Positions 1 through 8,779 of a stretch of DNA of 64,000 nucleotides are shown here, in pieces. The notes under the pieces were generated by a model, which worked only from the letters and a program-made list of their open reading frames with translations, searched no databases and had not been told where the DNA came from. The stretch covers positions 4,030,001 to 4,094,000 of the forward strand of contig NZ_CP109149.1 of assembly GCF_035920345.1 (NCBI RefSeq), given 5' to 3'. Origin of the DNA: Nocardia vinacea (GTDB taxonomy: Bacteria > Actinomycetota > Actinomycetes > Mycobacteriales > Mycobacteriaceae). Every line of letters begins with the position of its first letter. Within the stretch, counting starts at the first letter, position 1. A program made the position numbers and the translations under genes.

Positions 1-1
1 G

Positions 2-970
2 TCGCGGGTGGTGCGCGGCGAGGGCGGCGTTTCGCCGGAACTGGCCGCACGGGTGACCGATGCCGCCGCAATGCTCGACTATCGGCACAATCTCGCCGCC
101 AGCACGCTACGCGGCCACGGCCAGAAGACGGCCGCGATCGGCCTCGTGCTGATGGATGTCGCCAACCCCTACGCATCGGCACTGCATCGCGCGGTCGAGG
201 ATTTCGCGCACGGCCGTGGCACTTTGGTGTTCGCGGTCAGCAGCGACGAGGATCCCGACCGGCAGCGGGAAGTCCTCGACGCCCTGCTGTCCCGGCGCGT
301 GGACGGGCTGATCGTGATGCCGGTAGGCGCCGACCACGGCGCGCTGCTCCACGAGCAGAGGCGCGGCACACCCATCGTTTTCGTCGACCGCGCGCCGGCC
401 ACCGCTGAAATCGACAGTGTCACCGTCGACAACCACGACGGCGCACGTCGCGCGATCGAGCATCTGGCCGCCCACGGGCACCGGCGGATCGCGTATCTCG
501 GTGACCTGCAGACGATCTGGACCGCCGCCGAACGCTACGCCGGCTACGTCGAGGGTCTGGCCTGCACGGGAATCCCGCTCGACCCCACCCTGATCTGCGC
601 CGACCTGCACTCACCGGAAGTAGCTGAGGCCGCCGCGGACGCCCTGCTGTCTCGCCCCGATCGCCCTACCGCATTGTTCAGCGCGCAGAACCTGGTCACG
701 GTCGGCGCGCTGCGCGCCATCCAAAAACGCGGCCTGCAAACCGAAATCGCGCTCGTCGGCTTCGACGACCTCCCCCTGGCCGAACTCCTCTCCCCCGCCC
801 TGACCGCGGTCACCCAGGACCCATCGAGCATCGGCCGCACCGCCGCCGAAATCCTGTTCACCCGCCTCGACGGCGACATCTCCGCACCCCGGCACGAGGT
901 GATCCCGACTCGTCTTCTCGTTCGCGGGTCCGGGGAAATAGCGGCGCCCGGAATTCGTGCCAACGGCTAG
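2..970 (+). CDS. LacI-family transcriptional regulator (5' end outside window)
   Basis: The reading frame is open from the first bases of the window, so the gene starts upstream; only the last part of the LacI helix-turn-helix (SRVVRGEGGVSPELAARV) is present. The hinge helix region is followed by a periplasmic-binding-protein-like effector domain (IGLVLMDVANPYASAL, VDGLIVMPVG, HGHRRIAYLGD, ALVGFDDLPLAELLSPALT), ending in the usual LacI C-terminus. Such proteins are sugar- or small-ligand-responsive repressors. The target is unknown because the upstream region is missing, and nothing downstream within 600 bp is co-directional. Confidence 0.9.
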   Translation, partial: SRVVRGEGGVSPELAARVTDAAAMLDYRHNLAASTLRGHGQKTAAIGLVLMDVANPYASALHRAVEDFAHGRGTLVFAVSSDEDPDRQREVLDALLSRRVDGLIVMPVGADHGALLHEQRRGTPIVFVDRAPATAEIDSVTVDNHDGARRAIEHLAAHGHRRIAYLGDLQTIWTAAERYAGYVEGLACTGIPLDPTLICADLHSPEVAEAAADALLSRPDRPTALFSAQNLVTVGALRAIQKRGLQTEIALVGFDDLPLAELLSPALTAVTQDPSSIGRTAAEILFTRLDGDISAPRHEVIPTRLLVRGSGEIAAPGIRANG

Positions 971-1196
971 CCGGCATTCCGGCTCCGCGATACGCGTGTC
1001 CCGCTCAACGATCCAGCCGTCAACGCGGCTATCGCCGCGGCCTGGGCAACCACCGACTCGGCAAGTCGCCTATAGGTCGGCTACGGCATGAACACAGCCC
1101 TCACACGCCGATCCGCGCAATCAGATCCATAGCCCCCGCACCATGCCGAGCCAAACCATGCATGATCGCGAAAAACAGGCGACGCCGTAGTCCCTC

Positions 1197-1638
1197 CTAA
1201 GAGGGCGAATCCCCCTGGCGCTCATCATCTCTCGTGTCGTCGATCCCCTCCTCGCCCGGAATTCGGCCGCCGAACATGCGCCCCAGATCGCCCACAAACG
1301 CCCGCTGCGACTCCGGTCCGACCTCTCGAGACCCCATCCGGTAGCGGTTCCGGCCGGCTGCGTCGACGCAGGGGCCTATTCCGTGGTTCCTGTGTTCGGG
1401 CCTTGGAGGCGAACAAAGCCTTTGCGGCCGAATGGGCTTCCTCCGACGCGGGCGGCGCAACCGTCAACGCGGGTTGGAACTTCGGCGCGAACGGCACCGG
1501 ACGCGCCGACCGAATCAGAGCGGTCACATGCGCGGGCATGATCCGCTCCGTCGACACCGCGTAGTGCGCTCCAATCGCCTCCAGTGCGGCATCACGCTGC
1601 CAACCAACCTGGTAGCGGCGTCGAGCCCGGTTATCCGG
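1197..1638 (-). pseudogene. Frameshifted remnant of an actinobacterial hypothetical protein
   Basis: Directly after the MFS transporter stop codon, and in the same frame, there is protein-like sequence with no start codon (HYAVSTERIMPAHVTALIR near its beginning). It loses coding character around position 1385, where another minus frame takes over (CVDAAGRNRYRMGSREVG up to a TAG at 1197). The HYA-x5-RIMPAHV pattern recalls small proteins common in Nocardia mobile regions, but I cannot name the family with certainty. The missing 5' end and apparent frameshift indicate a decayed gene. The 971-1196 stretch shows nothing supportable. Confidence 0.35.
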
Positions 1639-3195
1639 CTAGTCCGGCTCGGCCATCCGGGTTGGACTCGGTGCGGCAGCGGGCGGGGTCCGGCCCCGGC
1701 GCCGCCCGGGTGCCAATGCGCCGATGGCGAGTGCGGCGGCCAAGGTCAGGGCCCCGAGAATAGCCGCTGCTTGCCGGACGCCGTGGACGAACGCGGCCTT
1801 GGCCGCGTCGGCGAGCGGTTGCGCTTGCGGGCCCAGATGCTCGACCACGGCCAGTGCGCCGACCAGTGAGCCGGAGACCGGACCGCGTAGCTGTTGCGGG
1901 AGCATCGGCAGGATCGTCGCGATCTGGCGGCTGTAGCCCGCGGCGAGAATGCTTCCGGCCAAGGCTATTCCGATCGCGGCGCCGACCTCGCGCGATACGT
2001 CGTTCACGGCCGCCGCGATGCCGTGCTGGTCGGCAGGCACGCCCGCCATGATCGCGGTGGTGGCGGGCGCCGCTGACAGGCTGATGCCGAGGCTGACGAT
2101 CAGCAGGGGCCAGACGACATCGAAATAGGTGCCATCGACCGACAAGCGGGCGACCGCAAGGAGCCCGACGCCCAACAGCGCGAGACCGCATAGGGTCTGC
2201 AGCCGCAATCCGAATCGCTCGGCGAGCCACGGCGAGATCGGCGAGATGGTCACGAACGGAATCATCATCGGCGCCATGGCCAAAGCCGAGATCAGTGGAC
2301 GGTAGCCGAGGATCAATTGCAGGAACTGCACGACAAGCATGAACATGCCGAACGAAACCAGGAACTGAATCGCGACGGAGGCAGTCCCGGTGCCGAATCG
2401 ACGATCGGCGAACAACCGGACGTCGAGCAGCGGATGCGCCACCCGCAGTTCGATCAGCGCGAATGCTACGAGCGACACGATGCCACCGATGGCGGCACCG
2501 ATCACCAGCGGATGCGACCAGCCGAGCTGCGGCGTCTCGGTTGCCGCCGCCACGATCATGCCGACGCCGATTGCCGAGGTCGCCGTACCCCACGGGTCGA
2601 AACCGGGCCGCGCCGATGCGATCGATTCGGGGATGACGCATCCGGTGGCGGCAAGCAGCGCGCTGCATGCGCTCATCGCCGCCATGATCGAAAGCCAGGT
2701 CCAGAACTGCAACAGCAGACCGGAAACGAGGATCCCGCCCACTGCGCCCATACCAACGGAACCGGCCCACATCCCGACGGCGACGCCGCGCCTGCGCTCC
2801 GGCAATCCGGCGGTGAGCAGCGACAGCGTCGACGGCATCACCAGGGCGGCGCCGACACCGGCCGCCGAACGAGCCGCGATCAGCCATATCGGACCGTCCA
2901 ACAGCAGCGGCACAGCGGAAAACAGTGCGAACACTCCGAGACCGATAAGCAGCATCCTGCGGCGTCCGTACCGGTCCCCCAATGCGCCGCCGGGCAGCAC
3001 CAGACAGGCCAGCGCAAGGGTGTAGCCGTCCACGATCCAGGTCAGCTGCTGCTGGGTGGCGCCGGTGGCCGCGGCGATCTCGGGTAACGCGGTGTAGAGC
3101 GCGGCCATCGATGCAACGACCAGCGCCACCGCGGCACAGGACAGCATCAGCGCCCACCGTTGCATGACCGATAACCGTGTCGCGGTGGATTCCAT
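1639..3195 (-). CDS. MFS transporter, DHA2 (14-TM, EmrB/QacA-type)
   Basis: A 518-aa integral membrane protein. Hydrophobic helices run through the whole sequence, starting at residues 15-35. The MFS loop signature GGALGDRYGRRRMLL lies between helices 2 and 3. Its length and number of hydrophobic segments fit the drug:H+ antiporter-2 class, which usually exports hydrophobic compounds. The ATG at 3195 lies 7 bp after the upstream SDR gene, so it is the last gene of the cox-like operon. It may export a substrate or product of the hydroxylase, but this is inference only. Confidence 0.9.
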   Translation of the reverse strand: MESTATRLSVMQRWALMLSCAAVALVVASMAALYTALPEIAAATGATQQQLTWIVDGYTLALACLVLPGGALGDRYGRRRMLLIGLGVFALFSAVPLLLDGPIWLIAARSAAGVGAALVMPSTLSLLTAGLPERRRGVAVGMWAGSVGMGAVGGILVSGLLLQFWTWLSIMAAMSACSALLAATGCVIPESIASARPGFDPWGTATSAIGVGMIVAAATETPQLGWSHPLVIGAAIGGIVSLVAFALIELRVAHPLLDVRLFADRRFGTGTASVAIQFLVSFGMFMLVVQFLQLILGYRPLISALAMAPMMIPFVTISPISPWLAERFGLRLQTLCGLALLGVGLLAVARLSVDGTYFDVVWPLLIVSLGISLSAAPATTAIMAGVPADQHGIAAAVNDVSREVGAAIGIALAGSILAAGYSRQIATILPMLPQQLRGPVSGSLVGALAVVEHLGPQAQPLADAAKAAFVHGVRQAAAILGALTLAAALAIGALAPGRRRGRTPPAAAPSPTRMAEPD

Positions 3196-3202
3196 GGCCT
3201 GC

Positions 3203-4039
3203 CTACTTGAGCATCATGCCGCCGTCGACCGGTAATGCCACCCCGGTGATATAACGGGCGTCGTCGGAAGCAAGGAACAGCACCGCGTTGCTGATATCTT
3301 CCGGCTCCACCCAGGCGATCGGCAGCACGTGGAACATCTGCGCGACCGGGATGAAGTCGTCGACGGTCGGATTCTCCAGATCCGGTCGGAACATGCGGAA
3401 GGTGGGCTCGTTCAGCAGCATCGGCGTCGCCACGTTCGTAGGGCAGATCGCGTTTACGCGAATGCTCTTGTCCCCCAACTCCATTGCCAGCGAGCGCATG
3501 ATGCCGATGACACCGTGCTTGGCGGCGGCGTAGTGGCCGATATTCGGAACGGCGCGCAGGCCGCCGATCGAGCTGGTGAGCACGATCGACCCGCCGCGGC
3601 CGCCCGCGACGATATGCGGCACCGAGACCCGGGTGGTCATCCAGACACCGGTCATATTGACGTCGATCATGTCGCGCCAGGTCTGTTCGCTCATCTTGTC
3701 CATCGCATCGCCATCGCTGGCCAACCCGGCATTGGCCACCACGATGTCCAGGCGACCCAGTTGTGCGACACCGTCGTCGACCACAGCCTGCATGGTCTCC
3801 AGATCGCGCACATCGGCCTCGACGGCGATGATGCGCCTGCCGGTCGCCTCGACCAGCGCGACCGTTTCGGCCAGGTCGTCCGGTGTCGACATCGGAATGG
3901 TGACACCGTCGAGCTGCTTACAGACATCGACGACGATGATGTCGGCGCCCTCCTGCGCCAGTTTCACGGCGTGGCTGCGCCCTTGGCCGCGCGCGGCACC
4001 CGTGATGAAGGCGACCTTGCCCTCTACTCGTCCGGTCAT
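3203..4039 (-). CDS. Mycofactocin-coupled SDR family oxidoreductase
   Basis: A 278-aa short-chain dehydrogenase. It has the cofactor motif TGAARGQGRSHAV, the NAG motif (VVANAGLAS) and a catalytic S..YxxxK (SSIGG, YAAAKHG). The long insert after the second strand, with IPMSTPDDLAETVALVE, is the hallmark of the mycofactocin-coupled SDR subfamily, which keeps a bound NAD and passes electrons to the peptide-derived cofactor mycofactocin. The family start MTGRVEGK at 4039 is preferred; a GTG at 4048 directly abutting the CoxG stop is the alternative. It likely oxidises an alcohol in the same pathway as the molybdenum hydroxylase. Confidence 0.88.
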   Translation of the reverse strand: MTGRVEGKVAFITGAARGQGRSHAVKLAQEGADIIVVDVCKQLDGVTIPMSTPDDLAETVALVEATGRRIIAVEADVRDLETMQAVVDDGVAQLGRLDIVVANAGLASDGDAMDKMSEQTWRDMIDVNMTGVWMTTRVSVPHIVAGGRGGSIVLTSSIGGLRAVPNIGHYAAAKHGVIGIMRSLAMELGDKSIRVNAICPTNVATPMLLNEPTFRMFRPDLENPTVDDFIPVAQMFHVLPIAWVEPEDISNAVLFLASDDARYITGVALPVDGGMMLK

Positions 4040-4048
4040 CGGTATCAC

Positions 4049-4741
4049 TCACTCCCTGGATTCGTGGCCGCCGCCGGCCCGGTGCCGACGGCGAAGCAAC
4101 AGCAGAACGGTCAGCAGCACAGCGGTGACGGCGATCGCGCCGCAGCGCGCCGCACCGCCCATACCGCTGGCGGCGAGCAGGTCGATCGGTGCCGCGGACG
4201 CGCGCGGCGCCGCGACCGCCGCGACCGCGGCGGACTCGGCGCTCGAGGTGTCCTCGACTTTCCCATCGGCCGAAGCGGATTCGGGCTCGACGGGTGCACC
4301 GGCGGTGATTTCGGCCGCGAGATTGGTGGCGAAGGTTCCGATAAGTGTGCCCGCGACGTCGGCGAGCGCGCCGCGGCCGAATTGGGCCGGTTTGCCCGTG
4401 ATCGCCAGCTCGGTTTCGACGAAAACATCTGTCACGCCCGCGTTTTCGACCAGCCTGCAGGTGATCGTCGCCTTCGCGGTGCCGTTACCGCGCGCCTCGC
4501 GGCCGCCGCCCTCGAGCACCGCGATCCCGGCCGCCTCGTCCTGCGAGGCGATCTTGATGGTGCCGTTATAGGACAGGGAGACGGGACCGAGTTTGACCTT
4601 GATCTTGCCGCGGAAATCGTCGCCGTCGCGCCCGGTGATGGTGGCGCCGGGGACGCAGGGGGCGATCCGCTCCAGGTCGAGCAGCACCTGCCAGGCTTGC
4701 GCGGCGGGAGCGGGAATACTGAAGGTGTTCTCGAACTTCAT
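4049..4741 (-). CDS. CoxG-like SRPBCC domain protein with C-terminal membrane anchor
   Basis: A 230-aa protein. Residues 1 to about 150 form an SRPBCC/polyketide-cyclase-like domain typical of carbon monoxide dehydrogenase subunit G (MKFENTFSIPAP, CVPGATI). An Ala/Pro/Ser-rich linker follows, then a C-terminal hydrophobic segment (AIAVTAVLLTVLLLLRRR) that probably anchors it to the membrane. In Oligotropha, CoxG recruits the dehydrogenase to the membrane. The ATG at 4741 overlaps the CoxS-like stop (ATGA), so the two are translationally coupled. Confidence 0.85.
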   Translation of the reverse strand: MKFENTFSIPAPAAQAWQVLLDLERIAPCVPGATITGRDGDDFRGKIKVKLGPVSLSYNGTIKIASQDEAAGIAVLEGGGREARGNGTAKATITCRLVENAGVTDVFVETELAITGKPAQFGRGALADVAGTLIGTFATNLAAEITAGAPVEPESASADGKVEDTSSAESAAVAAVAAPRASAAPIDLLAASGMGGAARCGAIAVTAVLLTVLLLLRRRHRAGGGHESRE

Positions 4742-5223
4742 GCGGACTCCTTCGCGATCGATTCCGCAGCCGTACGAACAGCTTTCACGATTCCCTGATA
4801 TCCGGTGCACCGACATACATTGCCGGACAACGCTTCTCGGATCTCCGCATCGGATGGATCTGGACTTTCCTGCAGGAATGCGGTCACGCTGGTGATGAAA
4901 CCCGGTGTGCAGAAACCACATTGGAGCCCGTGACAGTCACGGAAGGCGGCCTGGACCGGTGACAGGTGGCCGTCCGGCGATGCGATCCCCTCCACGGTCG
5001 TCACCTCCGCACCGTCGGCCTGCACGGCCAGGACCAGGCAGCCACGCACCGCCTGCCCGTCCAGCAATACCGTGCACGCACCGCACACCCCGTGCTCGCA
5101 GCCCAGGTGGGTCCCGGTCAGCCCGCATATTTCGCGCAGGTAGTCGGCCAGCGTCAGCCGAGGTGGCACCCGATGGCGCCGGGCCCGCCCGTTGACCCGC
5201 ACCTCGATATCGATGTCAGTCAT
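4738..5223 (-). CDS. CoxS-like [2Fe-2S] subunit of molybdenum hydroxylase
   Basis: A 161-aa small subunit with the two [2Fe-2S] domains of the xanthine dehydrogenase/CO dehydrogenase family. The plant-type ferredoxin domain has C-x4-C-x2-C (CEHGVCGAC) and a later Cys (RGCLV). The helical domain has CGFCTPG and CRCTGYQ. It transfers electrons from the Mo site to FAD. The ATG at 5223 overlaps the CoxM stop by 8 bp and matches the family start; a GTG 15 bp upstream is unlikely. Confidence 0.92.
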   Translation of the reverse strand: MTDIDIEVRVNGRARRHRVPPRLTLADYLREICGLTGTHLGCEHGVCGACTVLLDGQAVRGCLVLAVQADGAEVTTVEGIASPDGHLSPVQAAFRDCHGLQCGFCTPGFITSVTAFLQESPDPSDAEIREALSGNVCRCTGYQGIVKAVRTAAESIAKESA

Positions 5224-6091
5224 TGCTCGCCTCCTCAACGGCGCGGCGCCAGGCGCGCGCCACCATGACTGCCCCTACCCGTTTGCGGTAGTCGGCCGTG
5301 CCGTGCAGATCGGATGGCACCGCATCCAACGGTTCCGTCGCCGCATGACCGACCTCGTCGGGAGCGACTTCGGCGATGTCGCGACCGATCAGCTCCCCCT
5401 CGAGGGCGGTGGCCCTGCTCGGGGTGGGGCCGAGTCCGAAAAGGCCGATACCGCACCGGTCTATGCGGGAGTCGGCATCGAGGCCGACGGCCACGACAGC
5501 ACCCGCCAACGCGAAATCGCCACTGCGGCGGGCGAATTCCTCGATCGCGAAACCACACCGGCCGCGTCGCGCCGGAAAGACGATCCCGGTCACCAGTTCG
5601 TCGGCGGCCAGTTCGGTGCTCCACATGCCGGTGAAGAAATCCGACGCGGACAGGGTACGGCGCCCGCGCGGCGACTCAGCCTCGATTCGCGCGTCGAGAA
5701 CCATGGCCACCGCCGGATATTCGGCCGCGGCATCGGCGTGCGCGATCGAGCCGCCTATCGTGCCGCGGTTTCGGATCTGGGCATGACCGATCAGCGGGGT
5801 GGCCCGTGCCAGCAGTGGCACCGCTCGGTTGACTTCGGCGGACCGGCCGACCGTGGTGTGGGTGGTCCCCGCGCCGATCCACACCGAGTCCGCGCGCGAC
5901 TCGATACCGCACAGTTGATCGATGCGGCGCACGTCGACCAGATGCTCGGGGACCGCCAACCTCAGCGCCAGCATCGGCACCAGACTCTGCCCACCGGCGA
6001 TGAGCTTCGCATCGTCACCGAGTTCGGCGAGCAGCTCGACGGCCGCCATGGTGGAGATCGGCGAATGATATTCGAACGGCGCGGGTTTCAT
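5216..6091 (-). CDS. CoxM-like FAD-binding subunit of molybdenum hydroxylase
   Basis: A 291-aa medium subunit. The FAD-binding motifs of the family are present: AGGQSLVPMLALRL near residues 32-46, and TIGGSIAHADAAAEYP near 110-125. A C-terminal CO-dehydrogenase flavoprotein domain follows. It accepts electrons from the iron-sulfur subunit. It is coupled to the large subunit by an ATGA overlap at 6088-6091. Confidence 0.92.
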   Translation of the reverse strand: MKPAPFEYHSPISTMAAVELLAELGDDAKLIAGGQSLVPMLALRLAVPEHLVDVRRIDQLCGIESRADSVWIGAGTTHTTVGRSAEVNRAVPLLARATPLIGHAQIRNRGTIGGSIAHADAAAEYPAVAMVLDARIEAESPRGRRTLSASDFFTGMWSTELAADELVTGIVFPARRGRCGFAIEEFARRSGDFALAGAVVAVGLDADSRIDRCGIGLFGLGPTPSRATALEGELIGRDIAEVAPDEVGHAATEPLDAVPSDLHGTADYRKRVGAVMVARAWRRAVEEASND

Positions 6092-8457
6092 GCCGACACC
6101 GTCCCGGTTAGCTCGGCGCGCGCCCGGTCCACCAGTGCCACGATCGCCGCGGGCGAGAGCGGCAGCTGGCCGACTTCCACACCGAACGGCGCCAGGGCAT
6201 CGACCACGGCATTGATCACCGCGGGCGCGGCCCCGATGGCGCCGCCCTCGCCGACACCCTTGAAACCGCCGGGACCGGGGCTCGGTGTCTCGACATGCCC
6301 GACCTCGATGACCGGCACCTCGGTCGCGGTGGGCAGCAGGTAGTCCATGAAGGTTGTGCTGATCGGATTCCCGCTGTCGTCATAGGCGAGGTGCTCGTAC
6401 AGCGCGCCGCCGATGCCCTGTACGGTGCCGCCGAAGATCTGGCCCTCCACCACATCCGGGTTGATCATCGGCCCGCAGTCCTCGCTGACGATGTAGCGCA
6501 GCAATGTCACCGCACCCGTTTCTATGTCGACCTCACAGGTGCACACGTGGGTCGCGTTGGCCCAGATCATCATGTGCGGCGTCCGATATCGGCCGCTGGC
6601 CTCCAAGCCCGCGGGCACGCCCGGAGGCAGGTCGTATCCGTTGAAATAGGCGATATCGGCTATCTCGGCCAGCGTCATCGCCACATCGGGCACGCCGCGG
6701 ACCCACGCACGACCGAGGGTCAACTCCACGTCCTCCACGGGTGCGCCCAGTTTATGCGCGGCAATCGCCACTATCCGCTCGCGCAGCACGGCGGCCGTCT
6801 CCGCGATCGCACCGGCCAGCATGGAACCCGACCGGCTGCCGCCGGTGCCGCCACCGAACGGAGTCAGTGCGGTATCACCCTGAATGGTGTGGACATCGGC
6901 GATGTCCACACCGAGCGCGTCGGCGGTCAGTTGAACGACCGTGGTCTCCAGACTGTTTCCCGAGGATCCGCCCGAGACATACACATTGACCTTCCCGGAG
7001 GGTTCGACCCGGATGGTCGCGCCTTCGGTGCTGTGCAGCGGAGTACCGCCGGTGGTCGGTTCGAGGTAGGTACAGGTGCCGACCCCGAGGTAGCGTCCGT
7101 CGGCCCGCGCGCGCCGCTGCTGATCGCGGAAGGCGTCGTAGTCGAGCATGGCCAGTGCCTGCTCGAAGGTCTCGGACGGCGACACATCGGAGTACGGCAT
7201 GCCATTGGCGTTGAACGTCGGAAACTCGTCCCGCCGCAACATATTTCGTCGTCGCACCGCCACCGGGTCCATGCCCATCCGGCGGGCCGCGGTATCCAGC
7301 AGCACCTCACGGGCCACCGACTCGAACTGCCAGGGACCGCGATAGGCGACACGTCCCACGGTGTTCGAATACATCAGCCGCACATCGAATGTCGCGGCAG
7401 GCACGCGGTACGGTCCCGGGAACAGCATCCCGACCGGGATGGCGGCCGTCAGCGGTGACGGCGTCGGATAGGCGCCGACATTCTGCACGTAGTCGATGGC
7501 GGCGGCGAGGATGGTGCCGTCCGCGTCGAAGGCCATGCGGACGTCACCGTGCTCGTGCCGGGCCATACCGCCCGCCATCAGGTTTTCCTGCCGGTCCTCG
7601 ATCCATTTCAGCGCCACCGGAAGCTTGCGGGCGGCCAGCACGATACAGACGTCCTCACGCAATGGCGCGGCCTTCAGTCCGAAGCCGCCGCCGGTATCGC
7701 GCATGATGACCCGCACGCAATGTTCGGCGATGCCGAGCAGTCGCGCGCAGAAGCCGCGGATCTCATGCGGTACCTGAGTGGATGCCCAGACCGTCAACTC
7801 CCCGCTCGGCGCCCACCATTCCGCGACCAGGCCCCGCGTCTCCATCGGCACCGGCGCGTACGCCTGCTGAAAGATCTGCTGCCGCACCACATGTGCCGCC
7901 GATTCGAAGATCGGGTCGAGCTCCGCCGCGGGGCGCCCGCTCAGCGCGCCCGCCAGGTTACCGGGAGACTGCGCATGCACGAGTTCGGTGGTTTCGTGTG
8001 CTGTTCGGTAGTCGACGACCGGCTCGAGCGGTTCGTAGTCGACGACCACCAACTCGACCGCATCCTCGGCCACATATCGATCGACCGCGATCACAAGGGC
8101 GACCGGATCACCGACGAAACGCACCTCGTCCTCGGCCAGCGCCGGCCGCGGCACCGGCGGCAGTCCGGGGGCGTCAAGCGAGTACGAAAACTGGTGCACG
8201 CCAGGATTCAGGTCAGCGGCGGTGAACACGGCATACACTCCGTCGAGCGCCAAGGCCTCCGCGACATCGATGCCGAGGATCCGGCCACGCGGGATGGGAC
8301 TTCGGACGAAGCAGGCGTGCAACATGCCCGGCCGGTGCACATCGTCGACGAATACGCCGGCGCCGGTCACCAATCGGAGATCTTCGACTCTGGGCACCCG
8401 GGCGCCGACGAATCCGGCCGACGCTTCGGTCACCTGACCGATAGCGATATCTGTCAT
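6088..8457 (-). CDS. CoxL-like molybdopterin-binding subunit of a molybdenum hydroxylase
   Basis: A 789-aa xanthine dehydrogenase/CO dehydrogenase-type large subunit. It has the molybdopterin motif GGGFG (residues 256-260) and the catalytic Glu in GVGEGGAIGA (about E737). The active-site loop reads AYRGPW (371-376). It lacks the Cys of true CO dehydrogenases (AYxCSFR) and also differs from the form II motif AYRGAGR, so CO oxidation is unlikely; a hydroxylated ring or aldehyde substrate is more plausible. The start MTDIAIG at 8457 was chosen because sequence upstream of it does not fit the family. It is the first gene of the minus-strand operon. Confidence 0.9.
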   Translation of the reverse strand: MTDIAIGQVTEASAGFVGARVPRVEDLRLVTGAGVFVDDVHRPGMLHACFVRSPIPRGRILGIDVAEALALDGVYAVFTAADLNPGVHQFSYSLDAPGLPPVPRPALAEDEVRFVGDPVALVIAVDRYVAEDAVELVVVDYEPLEPVVDYRTAHETTELVHAQSPGNLAGALSGRPAAELDPIFESAAHVVRQQIFQQAYAPVPMETRGLVAEWWAPSGELTVWASTQVPHEIRGFCARLLGIAEHCVRVIMRDTGGGFGLKAAPLREDVCIVLAARKLPVALKWIEDRQENLMAGGMARHEHGDVRMAFDADGTILAAAIDYVQNVGAYPTPSPLTAAIPVGMLFPGPYRVPAATFDVRLMYSNTVGRVAYRGPWQFESVAREVLLDTAARRMGMDPVAVRRRNMLRRDEFPTFNANGMPYSDVSPSETFEQALAMLDYDAFRDQQRRARADGRYLGVGTCTYLEPTTGGTPLHSTEGATIRVEPSGKVNVYVSGGSSGNSLETTVVQLTADALGVDIADVHTIQGDTALTPFGGGTGGSRSGSMLAGAIAETAAVLRERIVAIAAHKLGAPVEDVELTLGRAWVRGVPDVAMTLAEIADIAYFNGYDLPPGVPAGLEASGRYRTPHMMIWANATHVCTCEVDIETGAVTLLRYIVSEDCGPMINPDVVEGQIFGGTVQGIGGALYEHLAYDDSGNPISTTFMDYLLPTATEVPVIEVGHVETPSPGPGGFKGVGEGGAIGAAPAVINAVVDALAPFGVEVGQLPLSPAAIVALVDRARAELTGTVSA

Positions 8458-8779
8458 CAGGCGGCCCTCCCATTCACTGTTCGGGACGTTTCCGCCACAA
8501 CCAGGTAAAAGGGCCTTCGGAAACGTTCCGCCGGAAGAAATGTGCACCACGGCGATGAAAATCGAGAAGCGGGTAAAAAGGGCATCACAATCCGTTCGAG
8601 ATCAACACGGTCCGGCACCCTCGGAGCCGCCAATTGCTGCTGAGGAATTGTCTAGCATCGCGCCGATAACGGTGTCAAGAGTGTAATTTGTCTAGACTGA
8701 GAATTATGGTCTCATCTCGGGCACTTGTGATTCTTGCATCTGCTCCTACCGTCGCGCAATGTCGTCGAGAGGGTCGATC
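8458..8779. promoter_or_regulatory. Divergent promoter region between coxL-like and xdhC-like genes
   Basis: This 322-bp intergenic region feeds both the molybdenum hydroxylase operon (minus) and xdhC (plus). It is clearly more AT-rich than its surroundings. AATTGTCTAG at 8646-8655 recurs as AATTTGTCTAG at 8685-8695, and the second copy is centred on the perfect palindrome GTCTAGAC (8690-8697). The spacing of about 40 bp suggests paired binding sites for an unidentified regulator. No gene was seen inside. Confidence 0.5.
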
